Shown piece after piece: positions 17,525 to 26,943 of a stretch of DNA of 64,000 bases. Below the pieces are notes generated by a model. It saw only the letters and a program-made list of their open reading frames with translations, searched no databases and was not told the origin of the DNA. The stretch covers positions 103,247 to 167,246 of the forward strand of contig NZ_KQ956825.1 in assembly GCF_001546455.1 (NCBI RefSeq), in the 5' to 3' direction. How positions within the stretch are numbered: the first letter of the stretch is position 1; the number at the start of each line of letters is the position of its first letter. Source of the stretch: Gardnerella vaginalis (GTDB lineage Bacteria; Actinomycetota; Actinomycetes; Actinomycetales; Bifidobacteriaceae). The translations under genes were made by a program, and so were the position numbers.

Positions 17525-18250
17525 ATGATGGTTAAGCAAAATATTAAGCAAAATAAGATTTTTTCTTCTATAGTTGCGGGCGCTGCATGTGTAACGCTTC
17601 TTGCTACTATGGTTCCGTTTGCTTATGCTTCTGCCAAAGAATCTGCTGTTACTTCTACGCGTTCTTTCCCTAAACTCACCTCTGTTAAGCGAGATTTGCT
17701 TACTGAATCCACTTCTACAAGTGTTGATTCTAATTCGCATTGGGGTGGTATTGAGTCTTTGAACGTTCCTCAGACTAAGAGTGCCGAAGAAGTGGCCGCA
17801 GAAAATGCACGTAATGCCGCTAATGCTGGCGATTACGATTTTGCAGCAAGCCGTTCTGGCGTTAGAGGAATGTCGCAAAATTATTTTGTTGCTCCTCCAG
17901 ATGGCTCTTCTGTTTCTTCAATGCTTAATTTTGCCGCTCAATTTGTAGACAAAGTTCCTTATCGTTCTGGCGGAACAACTCCTGCTGGTTGGGATTGCTC
18001 GGGCTTTGTAAAGTATGTTTTTGCCAATATGGGTATTTCTTTGCCTCGAACTTCTGGTGCGCAAGCAACTGTTGGCACAGCTGTTCCAAGCCTGGATCAG
18101 GCGGCTCCTGGAGACATTATTGCAAATGGCACTCATGCTGCTATTTACGTAGGCAACGGAATGGTTATTAATTCGCAATACGGCGGAACAAAGTATAGTC
18201 CTATTCCTTACGTCTTTACATCTGCCTACTCAATTCGCAGAGTTTTCTAG
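17525..18250 (+). CDS. Secreted NlpC/P60 peptidoglycan endopeptidase
   Basis: This protein cuts stem peptides of the cell wall. A signal peptide (KIFSSIVAGAACVTLLATMVP, cut near AYASA) is followed by a Ser/Thr-rich region of about 90 residues. The C-terminal NlpC/P60 domain has the catalytic Cys in WDCSGFVKYVF and the His in GTHAAIYVGNGM. Starts at 17525 or 17528 are adjacent ATGs. No Shine-Dalgarno is present and TAACAT (17514-17519) lies just upstream, so the mRNA may be leaderless. It follows the CHAP hydrolase in the same direction. Confidence 0.9.
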   Translation: MMVKQNIKQNKIFSSIVAGAACVTLLATMVPFAYASAKESAVTSTRSFPKLTSVKRDLLTESTSTSVDSNSHWGGIESLNVPQTKSAEEVAAENARNAANAGDYDFAASRSGVRGMSQNYFVAPPDGSSVSSMLNFAAQFVDKVPYRSGGTTPAGWDCSGFVKYVFANMGISLPRTSGAQATVGTAVPSLDQAAPGDIIANGTHAAIYVGNGMVINSQYGGTKYSPIPYVFTSAYSIRRVF

Positions 18251-18393
18251 TTATTTTTGCGCGCAAAAGTGACGTTTAATCTTATATTGTTATATTGTAA
18301 ATCTGCTGTGTCGCAATAGACTCAAAACAATTAAACGGCTATTGTAGTATTTAAGCAAAGGTTGCAAAATTCGCGCATACTAGGAGGATCTAG

Positions 18394-19437
18394 ATGACAC
18401 AGAATGTTATTACACAAGAAAAAGCTGTTCTTGTAGGCGTTGATGGTTCTCATGCAAGCTATAAGGCTGTTTGGTGGGCATCCAACTACGCTAAGCACGC
18501 TGGATTGCAGCTTCAAATTGTTTGCGCATATTCTTTGCCAAGTTATGCGGCTGTGTCTTTTGATGCAACTTATACCGCCATTGGAGACGATAACGTTGCT
18601 CATCAAGACGCGCAAGAGATTTTATCTAGAGCCAAAGCCGTAGCTTTAGAGCAGGGTGTTGACGCAACAACTCTTATTGTTACGGGAGACCCTTCTTCCG
18701 TGTTTGTGGAGCTTTCTAGAAACTATCAGCTTATTGTTATTGGAAACCGCGGAAAAGGTGGATTAGCAGAGCGTTTGCTTGGCACAACAAGTTCTTCGCT
18801 ACCAGCTTATGCCTATTGCCCAATTGTTGTTGTTCCATACACCGACGATGATGGTCAGAGAATTCACTTGAACAATAAGATTTCTAAGATTGCAGTTGGC
18901 TCCGATGAATCTAAGTGGGGCTTAAAAGCGCTTGAGATTGCTGCCGACTTGGCAGATAGCTGGAATGCTCAGTTAGACGTTATCTCCGCTGTTCCTAGCG
19001 TTCAGGGTGCTGAGGGAGATACGGCAGTTATGGGATCTTATATGGAAGATCTTGATGAGCGCGTAAAGCCGATTTTGCAGCGTTTGCCAAACCTAAAGAT
19101 TCATCGTTCCGTGGTTCCAGGATCTGCTGTAAACGCTTTGACTCAAGCCAGCTTAAACAACGATTTGGTTGTTGTTGGCTCTAGGGGCAGGGGCGGATTT
19201 ACTGGTTTGCTTCTTGGCTCCATTAGCCAAGGTTTGCTTCAGCATTCGTCTAGGCCAGTGTATGTTGTTCCACGCAAGTATGTGGAGCTAAGCGCAGCGC
19301 AAGTGGCTCAGCAGGCTATTGCTAGTAGCAACGCGGCGCCTATTGACTCTATTAATGGCGTTCATAAAGTTGATGTTCCAAAGGCTGGTGTAGAAGAAGC
19401 TAAGCAGATTGAGCAAACAATCGATCCGCTTCACTAG
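18394..19437 (+). CDS. Universal stress protein, two UspA domains
   Basis: This is a 347-residue tandem UspA protein. Domain 1 starts AVLVGVDGSHASYKAVWWA and has the ATP-loop word IGNRGKGGLAERLLGTTSS. Domain 2 starts IAVGSDESKWGLKALEIA and has VGSRGRGGFTGLLLGSIS. Both keep the G-x2-G-x9-G(S/T) ATP-binding pattern, so both halves should bind nucleotide. The role is general stress tolerance; the exact function is not known. ATG at 18394 follows AGGAGG, one of the strongest ribosome sites here. It ends at a strong bidirectional terminator. Confidence 0.92.
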   Translation: MTQNVITQEKAVLVGVDGSHASYKAVWWASNYAKHAGLQLQIVCAYSLPSYAAVSFDATYTAIGDDNVAHQDAQEILSRAKAVALEQGVDATTLIVTGDPSSVFVELSRNYQLIVIGNRGKGGLAERLLGTTSSSLPAYAYCPIVVVPYTDDDGQRIHLNNKISKIAVGSDESKWGLKALEIAADLADSWNAQLDVISAVPSVQGAEGDTAVMGSYMEDLDERVKPILQRLPNLKIHRSVVPGSAVNALTQASLNNDLVVVGSRGRGGFTGLLLGSISQGLLQHSSRPVYVVPRKYVELSAAQVAQQAIASSNAAPIDSINGVHKVDVPKAGVEEAKQIEQTIDPLH

Positions 19438-19463
19438 AGTAGTAACGCTAAGCGCTAAAACAT

Positions 19464-19507
19464 AAATCGCGTATAAGGCACTAATTGTGTTTTATACGCG
19501 ATTTTTT
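19464..19507. terminator. Bidirectional terminator between uspA-type and GT4 genes
   Basis: A perfect 13-bp stem (AAATCGCGTATAA, 19464-19476, with 19492-19504) ends in a T run and lies between convergent genes. Confidence 0.9.
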
Positions 19508-19531
19508 CAAGCTTGTATTGTTAATATGCTT

Positions 19532-20770
19532 TTAGTTTTTCTTAAGCAAGAATCGTGCTCGTCTTGCCTCGCGAGCAGCACGCTTTTTAGCCATTTCTTG
19601 ATTATTAATGCTAATTGCGCGCTGATAAATCTTAATTAATTCTTGAGCTTGCTTTTTAAAATCATTGTTCTTTGAGTATTCAAGAACATTTTCTTTTAGC
19701 TTTGCTTGCTCTTCTTGGCTCATATTAAGAACGCGGCTAAACACTTGCTTAAAATCTTCTTTAGAATCCCACTGATAGCCATTTTTGCCACTAATAATCT
19801 GATTTTCGTTAGGAGCGTCGTGCTTAACAAGCGCAAATAAGCCAGAGGCCATTGCCTCCAGCATAGAAAGCGAATGCATCTCCGATAAAGAAGCGGTGGT
19901 GTAGTAGTCCATTGCGTGCAAATACTTAGGAATTTGCGTGTGGTCAATAGGCCCTAGAAGGTAGATTCTATCTTCAAAACCTTTGCTTGCCACCTTATTG
20001 CGCAAGTCATCTAAATCAGGGCCTCCGCCAATAACAACCAATCGAGCCAAATCGCGTGGAAAATCGCAGTACATAAAGTTGTCAATTAACTCGCTAATGT
20101 TCTTTTCTGCGCCAATTCTTCCAACAAAAACAAACAACTTTGTAGAATCTGCAATACCGTATTTTTTACGGAATTCTTCTCTAAAAGCAATTCGTTCTGG
20201 CGTAGGCAAGAATTTTTTGTATTCAACGGCATTGCTAAGAACAACAACCTTTTTGTCAACTTTTTGGCGGTCAATATAAGCCTGAGCCTTAGAAGACATG
20301 CTTGTAATAATTGTTGCGTTTTTAGAAAATCGCGTAAAATATTTTGCCGAAATATTCCTCGAAAACTCGGTAAAATGCTTTAAGCCAATGTAAAACAGGA
20401 ATTTATCGTATTCGGTGTGTAGCGTGTACACAACTGGAATATGCTCTTTTTTGGCCACTTCTAGGCCGATTTCTCCAATGCCGAACTCGTTTTGAATATG
20501 AATAATGTCTGGCTTAAAGTTAATCGGGAATTTTTTGCGCATATTTCCAATTGGAATCGCAACCCTATATTTGTAGAGCTTTTTTAAAAGAATACCCGGA
20601 ACGTACACAACGCCGTCTACGAGCTTTGTTTTACGCTGTTTTTCGGAGCCAACCGTAACAACAAGAACCTCATGCCCAAGTTCCTCGTACATTTTTTTAA
20701 GCATGTAGGATTGTGTTGCTACGCCGTTTATGTATGGTGGATACGTTTCCGTAAAAATAGCGATTTTCAA
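19532..20770 (-). CDS. GT4-family glycosyltransferase (glycolipid type)
   Basis: This 412-residue retaining glycosyltransferase of family 4 probably uses a nucleotide sugar. The N-terminal acceptor domain starts IAIFTETYPPYINGVATQ, the signature of the 1,2-diacylglycerol glucosyltransferase group. The donor half has FVGRIGAEKNI and the E-x7-E motif SEMHSLSMLEAMASG. The closest functional guess is an alpha-glucosyl diacylglycerol synthase making a membrane glycolipid; a capsule or wall-polymer role is also possible. The C-terminus is a basic amphipathic tail (KKRAAREARRARFLLKKN), which fits membrane binding. It stands alone. Confidence 0.8.
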   Translation of the reverse strand: MKIAIFTETYPPYINGVATQSYMLKKMYEELGHEVLVVTVGSEKQRKTKLVDGVVYVPGILLKKLYKYRVAIPIGNMRKKFPINFKPDIIHIQNEFGIGEIGLEVAKKEHIPVVYTLHTEYDKFLFYIGLKHFTEFSRNISAKYFTRFSKNATIITSMSSKAQAYIDRQKVDKKVVVLSNAVEYKKFLPTPERIAFREEFRKKYGIADSTKLFVFVGRIGAEKNISELIDNFMYCDFPRDLARLVVIGGGPDLDDLRNKVASKGFEDRIYLLGPIDHTQIPKYLHAMDYYTTASLSEMHSLSMLEAMASGLFALVKHDAPNENQIISGKNGYQWDSKEDFKQVFSRVLNMSQEEQAKLKENVLEYSKNNDFKKQAQELIKIYQRAISINNQEMAKKRAAREARRARFLLKKN

Positions 20771-20935
20771 AGTTTCCTCCGATTACATAAATAGCTCTAA
20801 CAACCTTAAAAGTGTAGCATTGTGTTTAGCATTGTGCCACAAATCGTTATTTTTTGCCACTTTAGTGGCGTTTTCTTGACGCTAGGTTGCTGGTTGTTTT
20901 TCCGCGCTCTAAAAGTGCTGGCGCCAATCTTCCCA

Positions 20936-21355
20936 TTAATGCCGAATATTTACGCTAACTTGTACAACAGCTCCGCGCTCAAGCGTGTGCTTAACTGTGC
21001 AACCCTTGCTAATATGCTTTTCCATGCGTTCTTTTAGCGCTTGTGCATCTTCGCTTGTTAGCGCAGGTTTTGCGTTTGTGGCGTCTACTGTTAAGTCTTC
21101 TTGGAATCTTAAGTAAGTTCCTTCTTCGGGGTCGTAAGTGCCATTTACAACTACGCGCGCGCCTTTTCCCTCTCCAATCGCGTGTTCAACTGCATATTGG
21201 CTACTTAAAGCCGTGCATCCTGCTAGCGCTATTTGCATTAGCTCAACAGGCGAGAATTGTCCTTCGCCTTTGCCAAATTCCAAAGTTGCTCCGTCTTCGC
21301 TTTTTGCAATCCAAGAGCCGTCTTCTAATCGCTCAACCCATATTCTTCTAGCCAT
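20936..21355 (-). CDS. OsmC/Ohr-family protein
   Basis: This protein of about 139 residues belongs to the OsmC family, often thiol peroxidases that act on organic hydroperoxides. The first catalytic Cys is in QIALAGCTALSSQYAVE and the second in KHISKGCTVKHTLERG. The spacing is that of the general OsmC/YhfA group, not of Ohr. The ATG at 21355 follows AAAGGAG with a five-base gap, which decides it over an upstream in-frame ATG at 21427. It stands alone upstream of thyA, on the opposite strand. Confidence 0.85.
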   Translation of the reverse strand: MARRIWVERLEDGSWIAKSEDGATLEFGKGEGQFSPVELMQIALAGCTALSSQYAVEHAIGEGKGARVVVNGTYDPEEGTYLRFQEDLTVDATNAKPALTSEDAQALKERMEKHISKGCTVKHTLERGAVVQVSVNIRH

Positions 21356-21452
21356 TTTTGCTCCTTTGCAGTTGTTGTGTTTAGATAAAACAATTATATA
21401 AAGATATACAGTTATTTGCACATACATTGGTGGTGTTGAATTTAGCTAATGC

Positions 21453-21458
21453 TAGAAT
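21453..21458 (+). promoter_or_regulatory. -10 box of thyA, leaderless
   Basis: TAGAAT lies 6 bases before the thyA ATG (21465) and no Shine-Dalgarno is visible. TTGGTG upstream is too far (20 bases) to be a confident -35. Confidence 0.45.
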
Positions 21459-21464
21459 AAACGT

Positions 21465-22337
21465 ATGGCTTTAACTCAACAAGAACTTGCAGATTTGCGC
21501 GCGCGCGTGCCGCAAAAACCAGTATCCAATATTCCTACTCCTTACGAAGATTTAGTTAGAAAAATCTTTATGGAAGGAACGTTAAAATCGGATCGCACTG
21601 GCACGGGAACAATATCTCTTTTTGGTCAGCAAATTCGCTTTGACTTAAGCAAGAGTTTTCCGCTTATAACAACAAAAACCGTGTTCTTTAAGGGGCTTGC
21701 ATACGAGCTTCTTTGGTTCCTTAAAGGTTCCAGCAATGTGCGTTGGTTGCAAGAAAACGGTGTGCATATTTGGGATGAGTGGGCAGATGAAAACGGCGAT
21801 TTAGGCCCTGTTTACGGCGTTCAATGGCGTAGTTGGCCAGCTCCAACAGAGCAAAATCCAAATCGAACAATCGACCAGATTGCAAACGTTATGGATCTTA
21901 TTAAAAATCATCCTGATTCTAGAAGAATGATTGTTAGCGCCTGGAATCCTGCGGAAGTAGAGAATATGGCTTTGCCTCCATGCCACTCGCTTTTCCAGTT
22001 CTACGTTGCCGATGGCAAGCTCTCTTGCCAGCTTTATCAGCGTTCTTGTGATATGTTCCTTGGCGTGCCATTCAACATTGCCTCTTACTCGCTTTTAACA
22101 ATGATGATGGCTCAGCAGGCAGGCCTTGAGCCAGGAGAGTTTGTTTGGACGGGCGGCGATTGCCATATTTACGACAATCACGTAGAGCAAGTGCTTGAGC
22201 AGCTTTCGCGAGAGCCGTACCCGTATCCTAAGCTAGAAATTAATAAAGCTGATTCTATTTTTAGCTACGACTATAGCGATTTTAAGGTTGTTGATTATAA
22301 GCATCATCCTACGATTAAAGCTCCTGTAGCAGTGTGA
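21465..22337 (+). CDS. thyA: Thymidylate synthase
   Basis: ThyA makes dTMP from dUMP, turning methylene-tetrahydrofolate into dihydrofolate. The 290-residue protein has the catalytic Cys in [13 protein letters not shown], the phosphate-binding Arg pair in [12 protein letters not shown], and [17 protein letters not shown]. dfrA follows 55 bases later and recycles the dihydrofolate. This thyA-dfrA order is the usual one. Start at 21465 appears leaderless. Confidence 0.97.
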   Translation: MALTQQELADLRARVPQKPVSNIPTPYEDLVRKIFMEGTLKSDRTGTGTISLFGQQIRFDLSKSFPLITTKTVFFKGLAYELLWFLKGSSNVRWLQENGVHIWDEWADENGDLGPVYGVQWRSWPAPTEQNPNRTIDQIANVMDLIKNHPDSRRMIVSAWNPAEVENMALPPCHSLFQFYVADGKLSCQLYQRSCDMFLGVPFNIASYSLLTMMMAQQAGLEPGEFVWTGGDCHIYDNHVEQVLEQLSREPYPYPKLEINKADSIFSYDYSDFKVVDYKHHPTIKAPVAV

Positions 22338-22392
22338 CTTTTAACTGTTTGCTTTATTTAGTAATTGATTAGTAGATTTACGTAGGAGTTTT

Positions 22393-23046
22393 ATGACTAG
22401 CAATACTGTGATTAGCAATACTGTGACTAGCAATATTCCTGTGCGTTTAATTTGGGGTCAGGCATACGATTTGCAAGGCCTAGCAGGCGCAATGGGTGTT
22501 AATGGTGGCATGCCTTGGAGGCTTTCCCCAGATTTGCGCTATTTTAAGGCAATGACAATCTCTTGCCCAGTAATAATGGGTAGGGGAACTTGGGATGCTA
22601 CGCCAGAAAAATTTAGGCCTCTTCCTGGTCGCGAAAATATTGTTGTTTCTAGGAATCCAGATTTTAATCCAAATGGAGCGAAAAGCTTTACAAATATACA
22701 AGATGCAATCTGCTACGCAAAAAAGTGGATTGAAGATAATCCTATTGAGCTTGTAGATTCTTCGGATTTGCCAAAAGATGGCAGAGCAATTTGGATTATT
22801 GGCGGCGGAGCAATCTTTAAAGAAGTGATTAATTCAAAAATCGTTGACGCTGCCTACGTAACTCAGATTGATACTAGAGTAGAAGCAGATACGTTTGCTC
22901 CAAACATTCAAAAACTTGTAGATGATGGATTGTGGACTATAGCGCGCGATGACGATTGGCAGGAATCGCCTATAAAAGTTGGCGCAAATCAATTTAATGC
23001 AAAATATAAGTTTATGGTGTATAAGCCAGTTAAATCTAAGAAATAA
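22393..23046 (+). CDS. dfrA: Dihydrofolate reductase
   Basis: This enzyme reduces dihydrofolate to tetrahydrofolate with NADPH. The 217-residue protein has the substrate loop GVNGGMPWRLSPDLRYFK with the catalytic acid Asp, the NADPH motifs MGRGTW and IIGGGAIFK, and RENIVVSR. The first 16 residues (MTSNTVISNTVTSNIP) come from a 15-bp tandem repeat right after the ATG and precede the normal start of the fold at VRLIWGQ. ATG at 22393 follows GTAGGAG. Part of thyA-dfrA-phosphatase. Confidence 0.95.
   Translation: MTSNTVISNTVTSNIPVRLIWGQAYDLQGLAGAMGVNGGMPWRLSPDLRYFKAMTISCPVIMGRGTWDATPEKFRPLPGRENIVVSRNPDFNPNGAKSFTNIQDAICYAKKWIEDNPIELVDSSDLPKDGRAIWIIGGGAIFKEVINSKIVDAAYVTQIDTRVEADTFAPNIQKLVDDGLWTIARDDDWQESPIKVGANQFNAKYKFMVYKPVKSKK
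22396..22440. repeat. 15-bp in-frame repeat at the dfrA 5' end
   Basis: ACTAGCAATACTGTG, ATTAGCAATACTGTG and a diverged ACTAGCAATATTCCT follow directly on the dfrA ATG. Confidence 0.88.
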
Positions 23047-23064
23047 GCCAGATTAAGGATATGT

Positions 23065-23610
23065 ATGGAATCTTTAAACAAAATTCACGTAGACGCTAAG
23101 CATCCGTATGTTGTTATGACGGTTTGTACGGGAAATATTTGCAGGTCTCCAATGGCAGAAATTGTTTTGCGCAACGAGTTTAAGCTTAGGGGATTAAGCG
23201 ATGTTGTTGCTGTAAAATCATGCGGAGTAAGCGATGAAGAATACGGAAATCCTATTGATCCGCGTGCGCAAAGAGAGCTTAAAAGTAGGGGATATTCTTT
23301 GCCATTAAGCCATTTTGCGCATAGGATTGAGCGAGACGAAATAGAAGAGACGAATCTTTTTCTTCCAATGACGGCTTCGCATATGCAATCTTTACTTAGG
23401 ATTATTCCGCCGCAAAAGCGTGGTCTTGTACACATGTACAGGTCTTTTGATCCACAGTTGCCAAAGCCACAAGCTGGGCGCGAAGCTGCTTTAGATTTGG
23501 CGGATCCTTGGTATGGAGGCCCTAAAGAGTTTGAGATTGCAATGGATCAAGTAGAAGAGTGCGCTCCGTACATTGTTGATTGGGTAGAAGCGCACATAAC
23601 GCGAGAATAA
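23065..23610 (+). CDS. Low-molecular-weight protein tyrosine phosphatase
   Basis: This cytosolic phosphatase (Wzb/YwlE/PtpA family) has the P-loop C-x5-R in VCTGNICRSPMAE and the general acid Asp in DLADPWYGG. At 181 residues it is slightly long. The substrate could be a protein phospho-Tyr or phospho-Arg. It lies 18 bases after dfrA and is probably co-transcribed. It converges on a DUF4191 gene only 6 bases away, leaving no room for a terminator. Confidence 0.88.
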   Translation: MESLNKIHVDAKHPYVVMTVCTGNICRSPMAEIVLRNEFKLRGLSDVVAVKSCGVSDEEYGNPIDPRAQRELKSRGYSLPLSHFAHRIERDEIEETNLFLPMTASHMQSLLRIIPPQKRGLVHMYRSFDPQLPKPQAGREAALDLADPWYGGPKEFEIAMDQVEECAPYIVDWVEAHITRE

Positions 23611-23616
23611 TAGGAT

Positions 23617-24402
23617 TTATTTTCCTCTTAAAGCTCTGCGGCTCACGCGTGGCGTGTGCGTAGGGTCAATTCCCTTTGGAATTCCAAATCCTAGCTTTCC
23701 TTGCAAAGTGCGCAAGCGGTCGTTTAGAATCGCAAGCTCCGTTTTAGTAAGGAAGAATCTGCGGTTTGGGTGAATTGCTGCAAGAGGAGCAAACTTATGA
23801 TTTGTAGGAATTAAAGTTTTAGACTTTAAAACTGTGGTTCTTAAATCTCTAAGCTTAATTTGATTTTGTCCGTTTCCAACGCAAATACGGTACACAGGTA
23901 TACTAGACCCAGCTGTAACGCTTTTAATTGCATGCTCCTGGCGATTCATAGCTTGGCTTAGTCTTTCGTAATTGCCTTCTCCAACAAGAAAGATTCCGTT
24001 AAAGCCAGTTCCGCGCCAAATAGCATCTTTTGTGCGAGGATCAACCCAAACTGGCTGCTGTGGGAATGTAAAACCGCCCTTATTGATTGCGCTTAGAATT
24101 CCAGCGGCAGCTCCAGGCTTGCCTTCTAGTTTTGCGTATCCAACTTTATCTGCGCGCTTTGTTAAAACAACCGTAAAAAGCAAAAGCCCCAGCATAAGCG
24201 CTGTTACAACCATCATAATCCATGTAAAAATGGACCAGCGCAAAATAACGCCAGCTATAACGCACAGAACTACAGGGGCTGCAAAAGCCAATCCAAGCCA
24301 AAGTGGAAGCTGCTTATCGTCTGTATGCGTGTACTTGTAAATGCGCATAATCTGTGAAATCATGCCCGATTTCTTAGTATTCTTTGACTTTTCGTTTGCC
24401 AT
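23617..24402 (-). CDS. DUF4191 family membrane protein
   Basis: This actinobacteria-specific protein of 261 residues has no known role. It has two membrane helices (about residues 35-57 and 62-80) after a basic start, then a soluble C-terminal domain with WVDPRTKDAIWRGTGFNGIFLVGEG. The tail is basic (THTPRVSRRALRGK). In other actinobacteria it lies near lipA or glnA genes; here it follows a DUF3043 gene in the same direction after 147 bases. Confidence 0.78.
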   Translation of the reverse strand: MANEKSKNTKKSGMISQIMRIYKYTHTDDKQLPLWLGLAFAAPVVLCVIAGVILRWSIFTWIMMVVTALMLGLLLFTVVLTKRADKVGYAKLEGKPGAAAGILSAINKGGFTFPQQPVWVDPRTKDAIWRGTGFNGIFLVGEGNYERLSQAMNRQEHAIKSVTAGSSIPVYRICVGNGQNQIKLRDLRTTVLKSKTLIPTNHKFAPLAAIHPNRRFFLTKTELAILNDRLRTLQGKLGFGIPKGIDPTHTPRVSRRALRGK

Positions 24403-24549
24403 TTTGCGTTTATCCCCTATACGATATTCGCGTTATTTTTGTTTTGTGCTTATTGCAAGGCTTGTACCACGTTTGTGCCGCTATTACTTAAGCAGCATGC
24501 TACAAACACACATTGCTATAAATCATATCTTTGTTGGTATACTAGCGCT

Positions 24550-25206
24550 TTACTTTGGCCAGTTTCCGCGTTTTGGTGTGCTTGGCTTTGGTAACCTCCA
24601 CCTACGCATTTGTATTGCGCGACTGCAGGCATACATTGCCGACCTAGAGCTTTTAGCAACAGCCGCCTGGCCGTACTTCTTAACAAGTTCTTTTCTAAGT
24701 TTGCGCCACATTATTAAAACGTCAATAATCGCAGCAAAAAGATACGCGTAAAGAATAATCGCAAGCGCAAAATAAAGAACAATATACTTAGTAGACAAGA
24801 AGTTTTGTGTAAAGAAGATGCAAATCATAATTACGATTGCAAACGGAACAAAAAATTCTCCAACATTAAAGCGTGCGTCTACGTAATCGCGAATATACAC
24901 TCTCCATGGAAGTTGCTCCGACTTTGGCATATGCGCTAAATCGCCATTTTTCATAGCGTCATACTGTTCATTTTCGCGCTGGCGAATTCTGGCGCGTGCA
25001 GCCTTTGCGCTAGCTTTGCGGTCTTTTGGCACAAGCGGCCTAAGATTTTGCGCTGCAGCCTCGTTCCTTTTAGGAGTTGGCGCATTTTTTGTGCGAGATT
25101 TTGCATTGTTTTCTGCTTTATTCTCGCTATTTTCATTGGCTGCTGATTGATTGCCATTTTGCGCATTATTATCAGCATCTTTTTTTACGAATGGATTCCA
25201 TGTCAT
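24550..25206 (-). CDS. DUF3043 family membrane protein
   Basis: This actinobacterial protein of 218 residues has unknown function. A charged Asn/Ala/Lys-rich N-terminal region is followed by the family core KDRKASAKAARARIRQRENEQYDAM. Two membrane helices follow (about residues 120-165), then a basic C-terminal region ending RRWRLPKPSTPKRGNWPK. Same direction as the DUF4191 gene. Confidence 0.78.
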   Translation of the reverse strand: MTWNPFVKKDADNNAQNGNQSAANENSENKAENNAKSRTKNAPTPKRNEAAAQNLRPLVPKDRKASAKAARARIRQRENEQYDAMKNGDLAHMPKSEQLPWRVYIRDYVDARFNVGEFFVPFAIVIMICIFFTQNFLSTKYIVLYFALAIILYAYLFAAIIDVLIMWRKLRKELVKKYGQAAVAKSSRSAMYACSRAIQMRRWRLPKPSTPKRGNWPK

Positions 25207-25257
25207 GTTTGCAGATTACCCAACAGACTAGACGCGTTCCATAGATTTTGCTGGCTG

Positions 25258-25287
25258 TTAATGTTGTTAATATTAATGTTGTTAATA
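25258..25287. repeat. 15-bp tandem repeat, two perfect copies
   Basis: TTAATGTTGTTAATA occurs twice in the spacer between the DUF3043 and M20 peptidase genes. Confidence 0.9.
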
Positions 25288-25358
25288 GTGTGATAGTGGT
25301 TAGATAGTAGTTAATTGCTTGAGCAGTTGTTTTGGCTATTTGTTTTAAGGAGATTTGT

Positions 25359-26726
25359 ATGGCTAATCTTAATGTGGAAGACGTTAAGAATCGTGTTAGC
25401 GCTGCGTGGAACGATGTTATATCTGTTCTTAGTAAAAAGATAGAGCTTGGAGCTGTTTCTGCTAAAGGCATTACTGGAGATCATATGCGCGCTTCGGCGC
25501 AATACGTGGCTGGAGTATTGCGCGAAGTTGGTGTTGATGCTCGAGTTGAACAGTCCAAGAATCCAGACGGTACTCCAGGCGCATTTGAGGTTGTTGGATC
25601 TCGTATAGTAAACCCAAATGCTCCAACAGTTTTGCTTTACGCTCATCACGATGTTCAGCCTGTTCCAGATGCAAGCGAGTGGAACACAGATCCTTTTAAA
25701 GGAACCGAGATAGATGGGCGATTGTACGGTCGCGGTAGCGCGGACGATGGTGGCGGAATTGCCATTCACTACGGCGCTTTGCGTGCTTTAAGCGAAGATT
25801 TAGGCGTAAACATTAAGGTGTTTATTGAAGGCGAAGAGGAGATGGGCTCTCCAAGCTTTATTCCGTTTATTGAATCTCACAAAGCTGAGTTTGAATCCGA
25901 TGTGATTATTGTTGCGGATTCTGGCAATTGGTCTGCCGAAATTCCAAGCCTTACAACTAGCTTGCGCGGAAACACTACTGTAGACGTTAAGGTTAAGGTT
26001 CTTGGTCATCAAGTTCACTCTGGTCAGTTTGGTGGACCTATTTTAGACGCCTACACGCTCGCTTCAATGCTGATTGCTTCTCTTTACAATAAAGACGGCG
26101 ATTTGGATGTGCCTGGAATTGAATCGCAAGAGCCTGTTGGCGGCTTGCAACGCGATTTAGACGAATCGCAAGTTAGAGCCGATTCTTCGGTAGTGGATTC
26201 TTATAAGCTTGCAGGAACTGGCTCGCTTGCTGCACGAATGTGGACTAAGCCAAGTTTGACTGTTATTGGAATGGACGCGCATCCAGTAGAGGAAAGCTTT
26301 AACGTTATTGCTCACGAAACACGCTTGCGACTTTCGCTTAGAACTGCGCCTTGCCAGCGCCCTGAGGCTGCACAAAAAGCGTTGAGTGATTTTCTAGTTG
26401 CAAACGCTCCGTTTGGCGCGCAAGTAACTGTAGAGCCTCTAGACAATGGCATGGGTTGGGCTATGGATCCAAATGCAATTGCAACTAAAGATGCGCTCGC
26501 TTCTATGAAGGACGCTTTTGGTGTAGACCCTATTAACAAGGGCGAAGGTGGTTCGATTCCATTTATTCCAGAATTGCAACGAATCTTCCCTAAAGCACAG
26601 GTTTTGGTTACGGGTCCAGAAGATCCAAAGTCTAATGCTCATAGCCCAAACGAGTCGATTTCTCTTTCTGGCTTGGAATCGAATATTGTAACGGAAGCTT
26701 TGCTGCTTAGTCGCTTAGCTAAGTAG
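25359..26726 (+). CDS. M20-family dipeptidase
   Basis: This is a cytosolic metallopeptidase of family M20, likely cleaving dipeptides. Metal ligands are visible in LLYAHHDVQP, GRGSADDGGG and the catalytic EGEEEMGSPS, then VADSGNW and a distal His in NAHSPNES. The dimerisation domain is inserted in the middle as usual, and length (455 residues) is typical. The ATG at 25359 follows AAGGAGATTT; an in-frame ATG at 25332 lacks a site. Confidence 0.9.
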   Translation: MANLNVEDVKNRVSAAWNDVISVLSKKIELGAVSAKGITGDHMRASAQYVAGVLREVGVDARVEQSKNPDGTPGAFEVVGSRIVNPNAPTVLLYAHHDVQPVPDASEWNTDPFKGTEIDGRLYGRGSADDGGGIAIHYGALRALSEDLGVNIKVFIEGEEEMGSPSFIPFIESHKAEFESDVIIVADSGNWSAEIPSLTTSLRGNTTVDVKVKVLGHQVHSGQFGGPILDAYTLASMLIASLYNKDGDLDVPGIESQEPVGGLQRDLDESQVRADSSVVDSYKLAGTGSLAARMWTKPSLTVIGMDAHPVEESFNVIAHETRLRLSLRTAPCQRPEAAQKALSDFLVANAPFGAQVTVEPLDNGMGWAMDPNAIATKDALASMKDAFGVDPINKGEGGSIPFIPELQRIFPKAQVLVTGPEDPKSNAHSPNESISLSGLESNIVTEALLLSRLAK

Positions 26727-26816
26727 TGAAGTAGTGTTATAAATTTTGGCTTGCGCACAAAGCGCGCGAACACGTTGATTTTGTGCGCGAGTCTACACAG
26801 TGCCGTAAAATTTTCA

Positions 26817-26900
26817 GTCGACACGGGTGCTTTGCGTAATTCGTAAAGCTGAGAGAAACCGCTTGAACGTGAATCCAGATAATGCTGGCGCACGGAGATC
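26817..26900 (+). ncRNA. TPP riboswitch (THI element)
   Basis: The conserved TPP aptamer words occur in order: ACACGGGTGC, GCTGAGAG, ACCGCTTGAAC and ATCCAGATAATGCTGGCG. Bounds are approximate. It lies 45-130 bases before an ECF transporter gene. The bases between aptamer and start codon (TTTTTCCCC... to the AAAGGA site) would hold the expression platform; I could not resolve terminator versus translational control. Confidence 0.9.
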
Positions 26901-26943
26901 AGTTTTTCCCCTGCCTAAAAATCATTGCCATAAAGGATTTGCT

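Noticed and set aside
20856..20869. GCCACT-TT-AGTGGC hairpin as terminator of the osmC-like gene
   Set aside because: On the gene's strand the stem is followed by A, not T, and it is only 6 bp.
26827..26943. Earlier start of the thiamine-type ECF fusion
   Set aside because: The frame is open but runs through the TPP riboswitch; the ATG at 26944 has a proper ribosome site.
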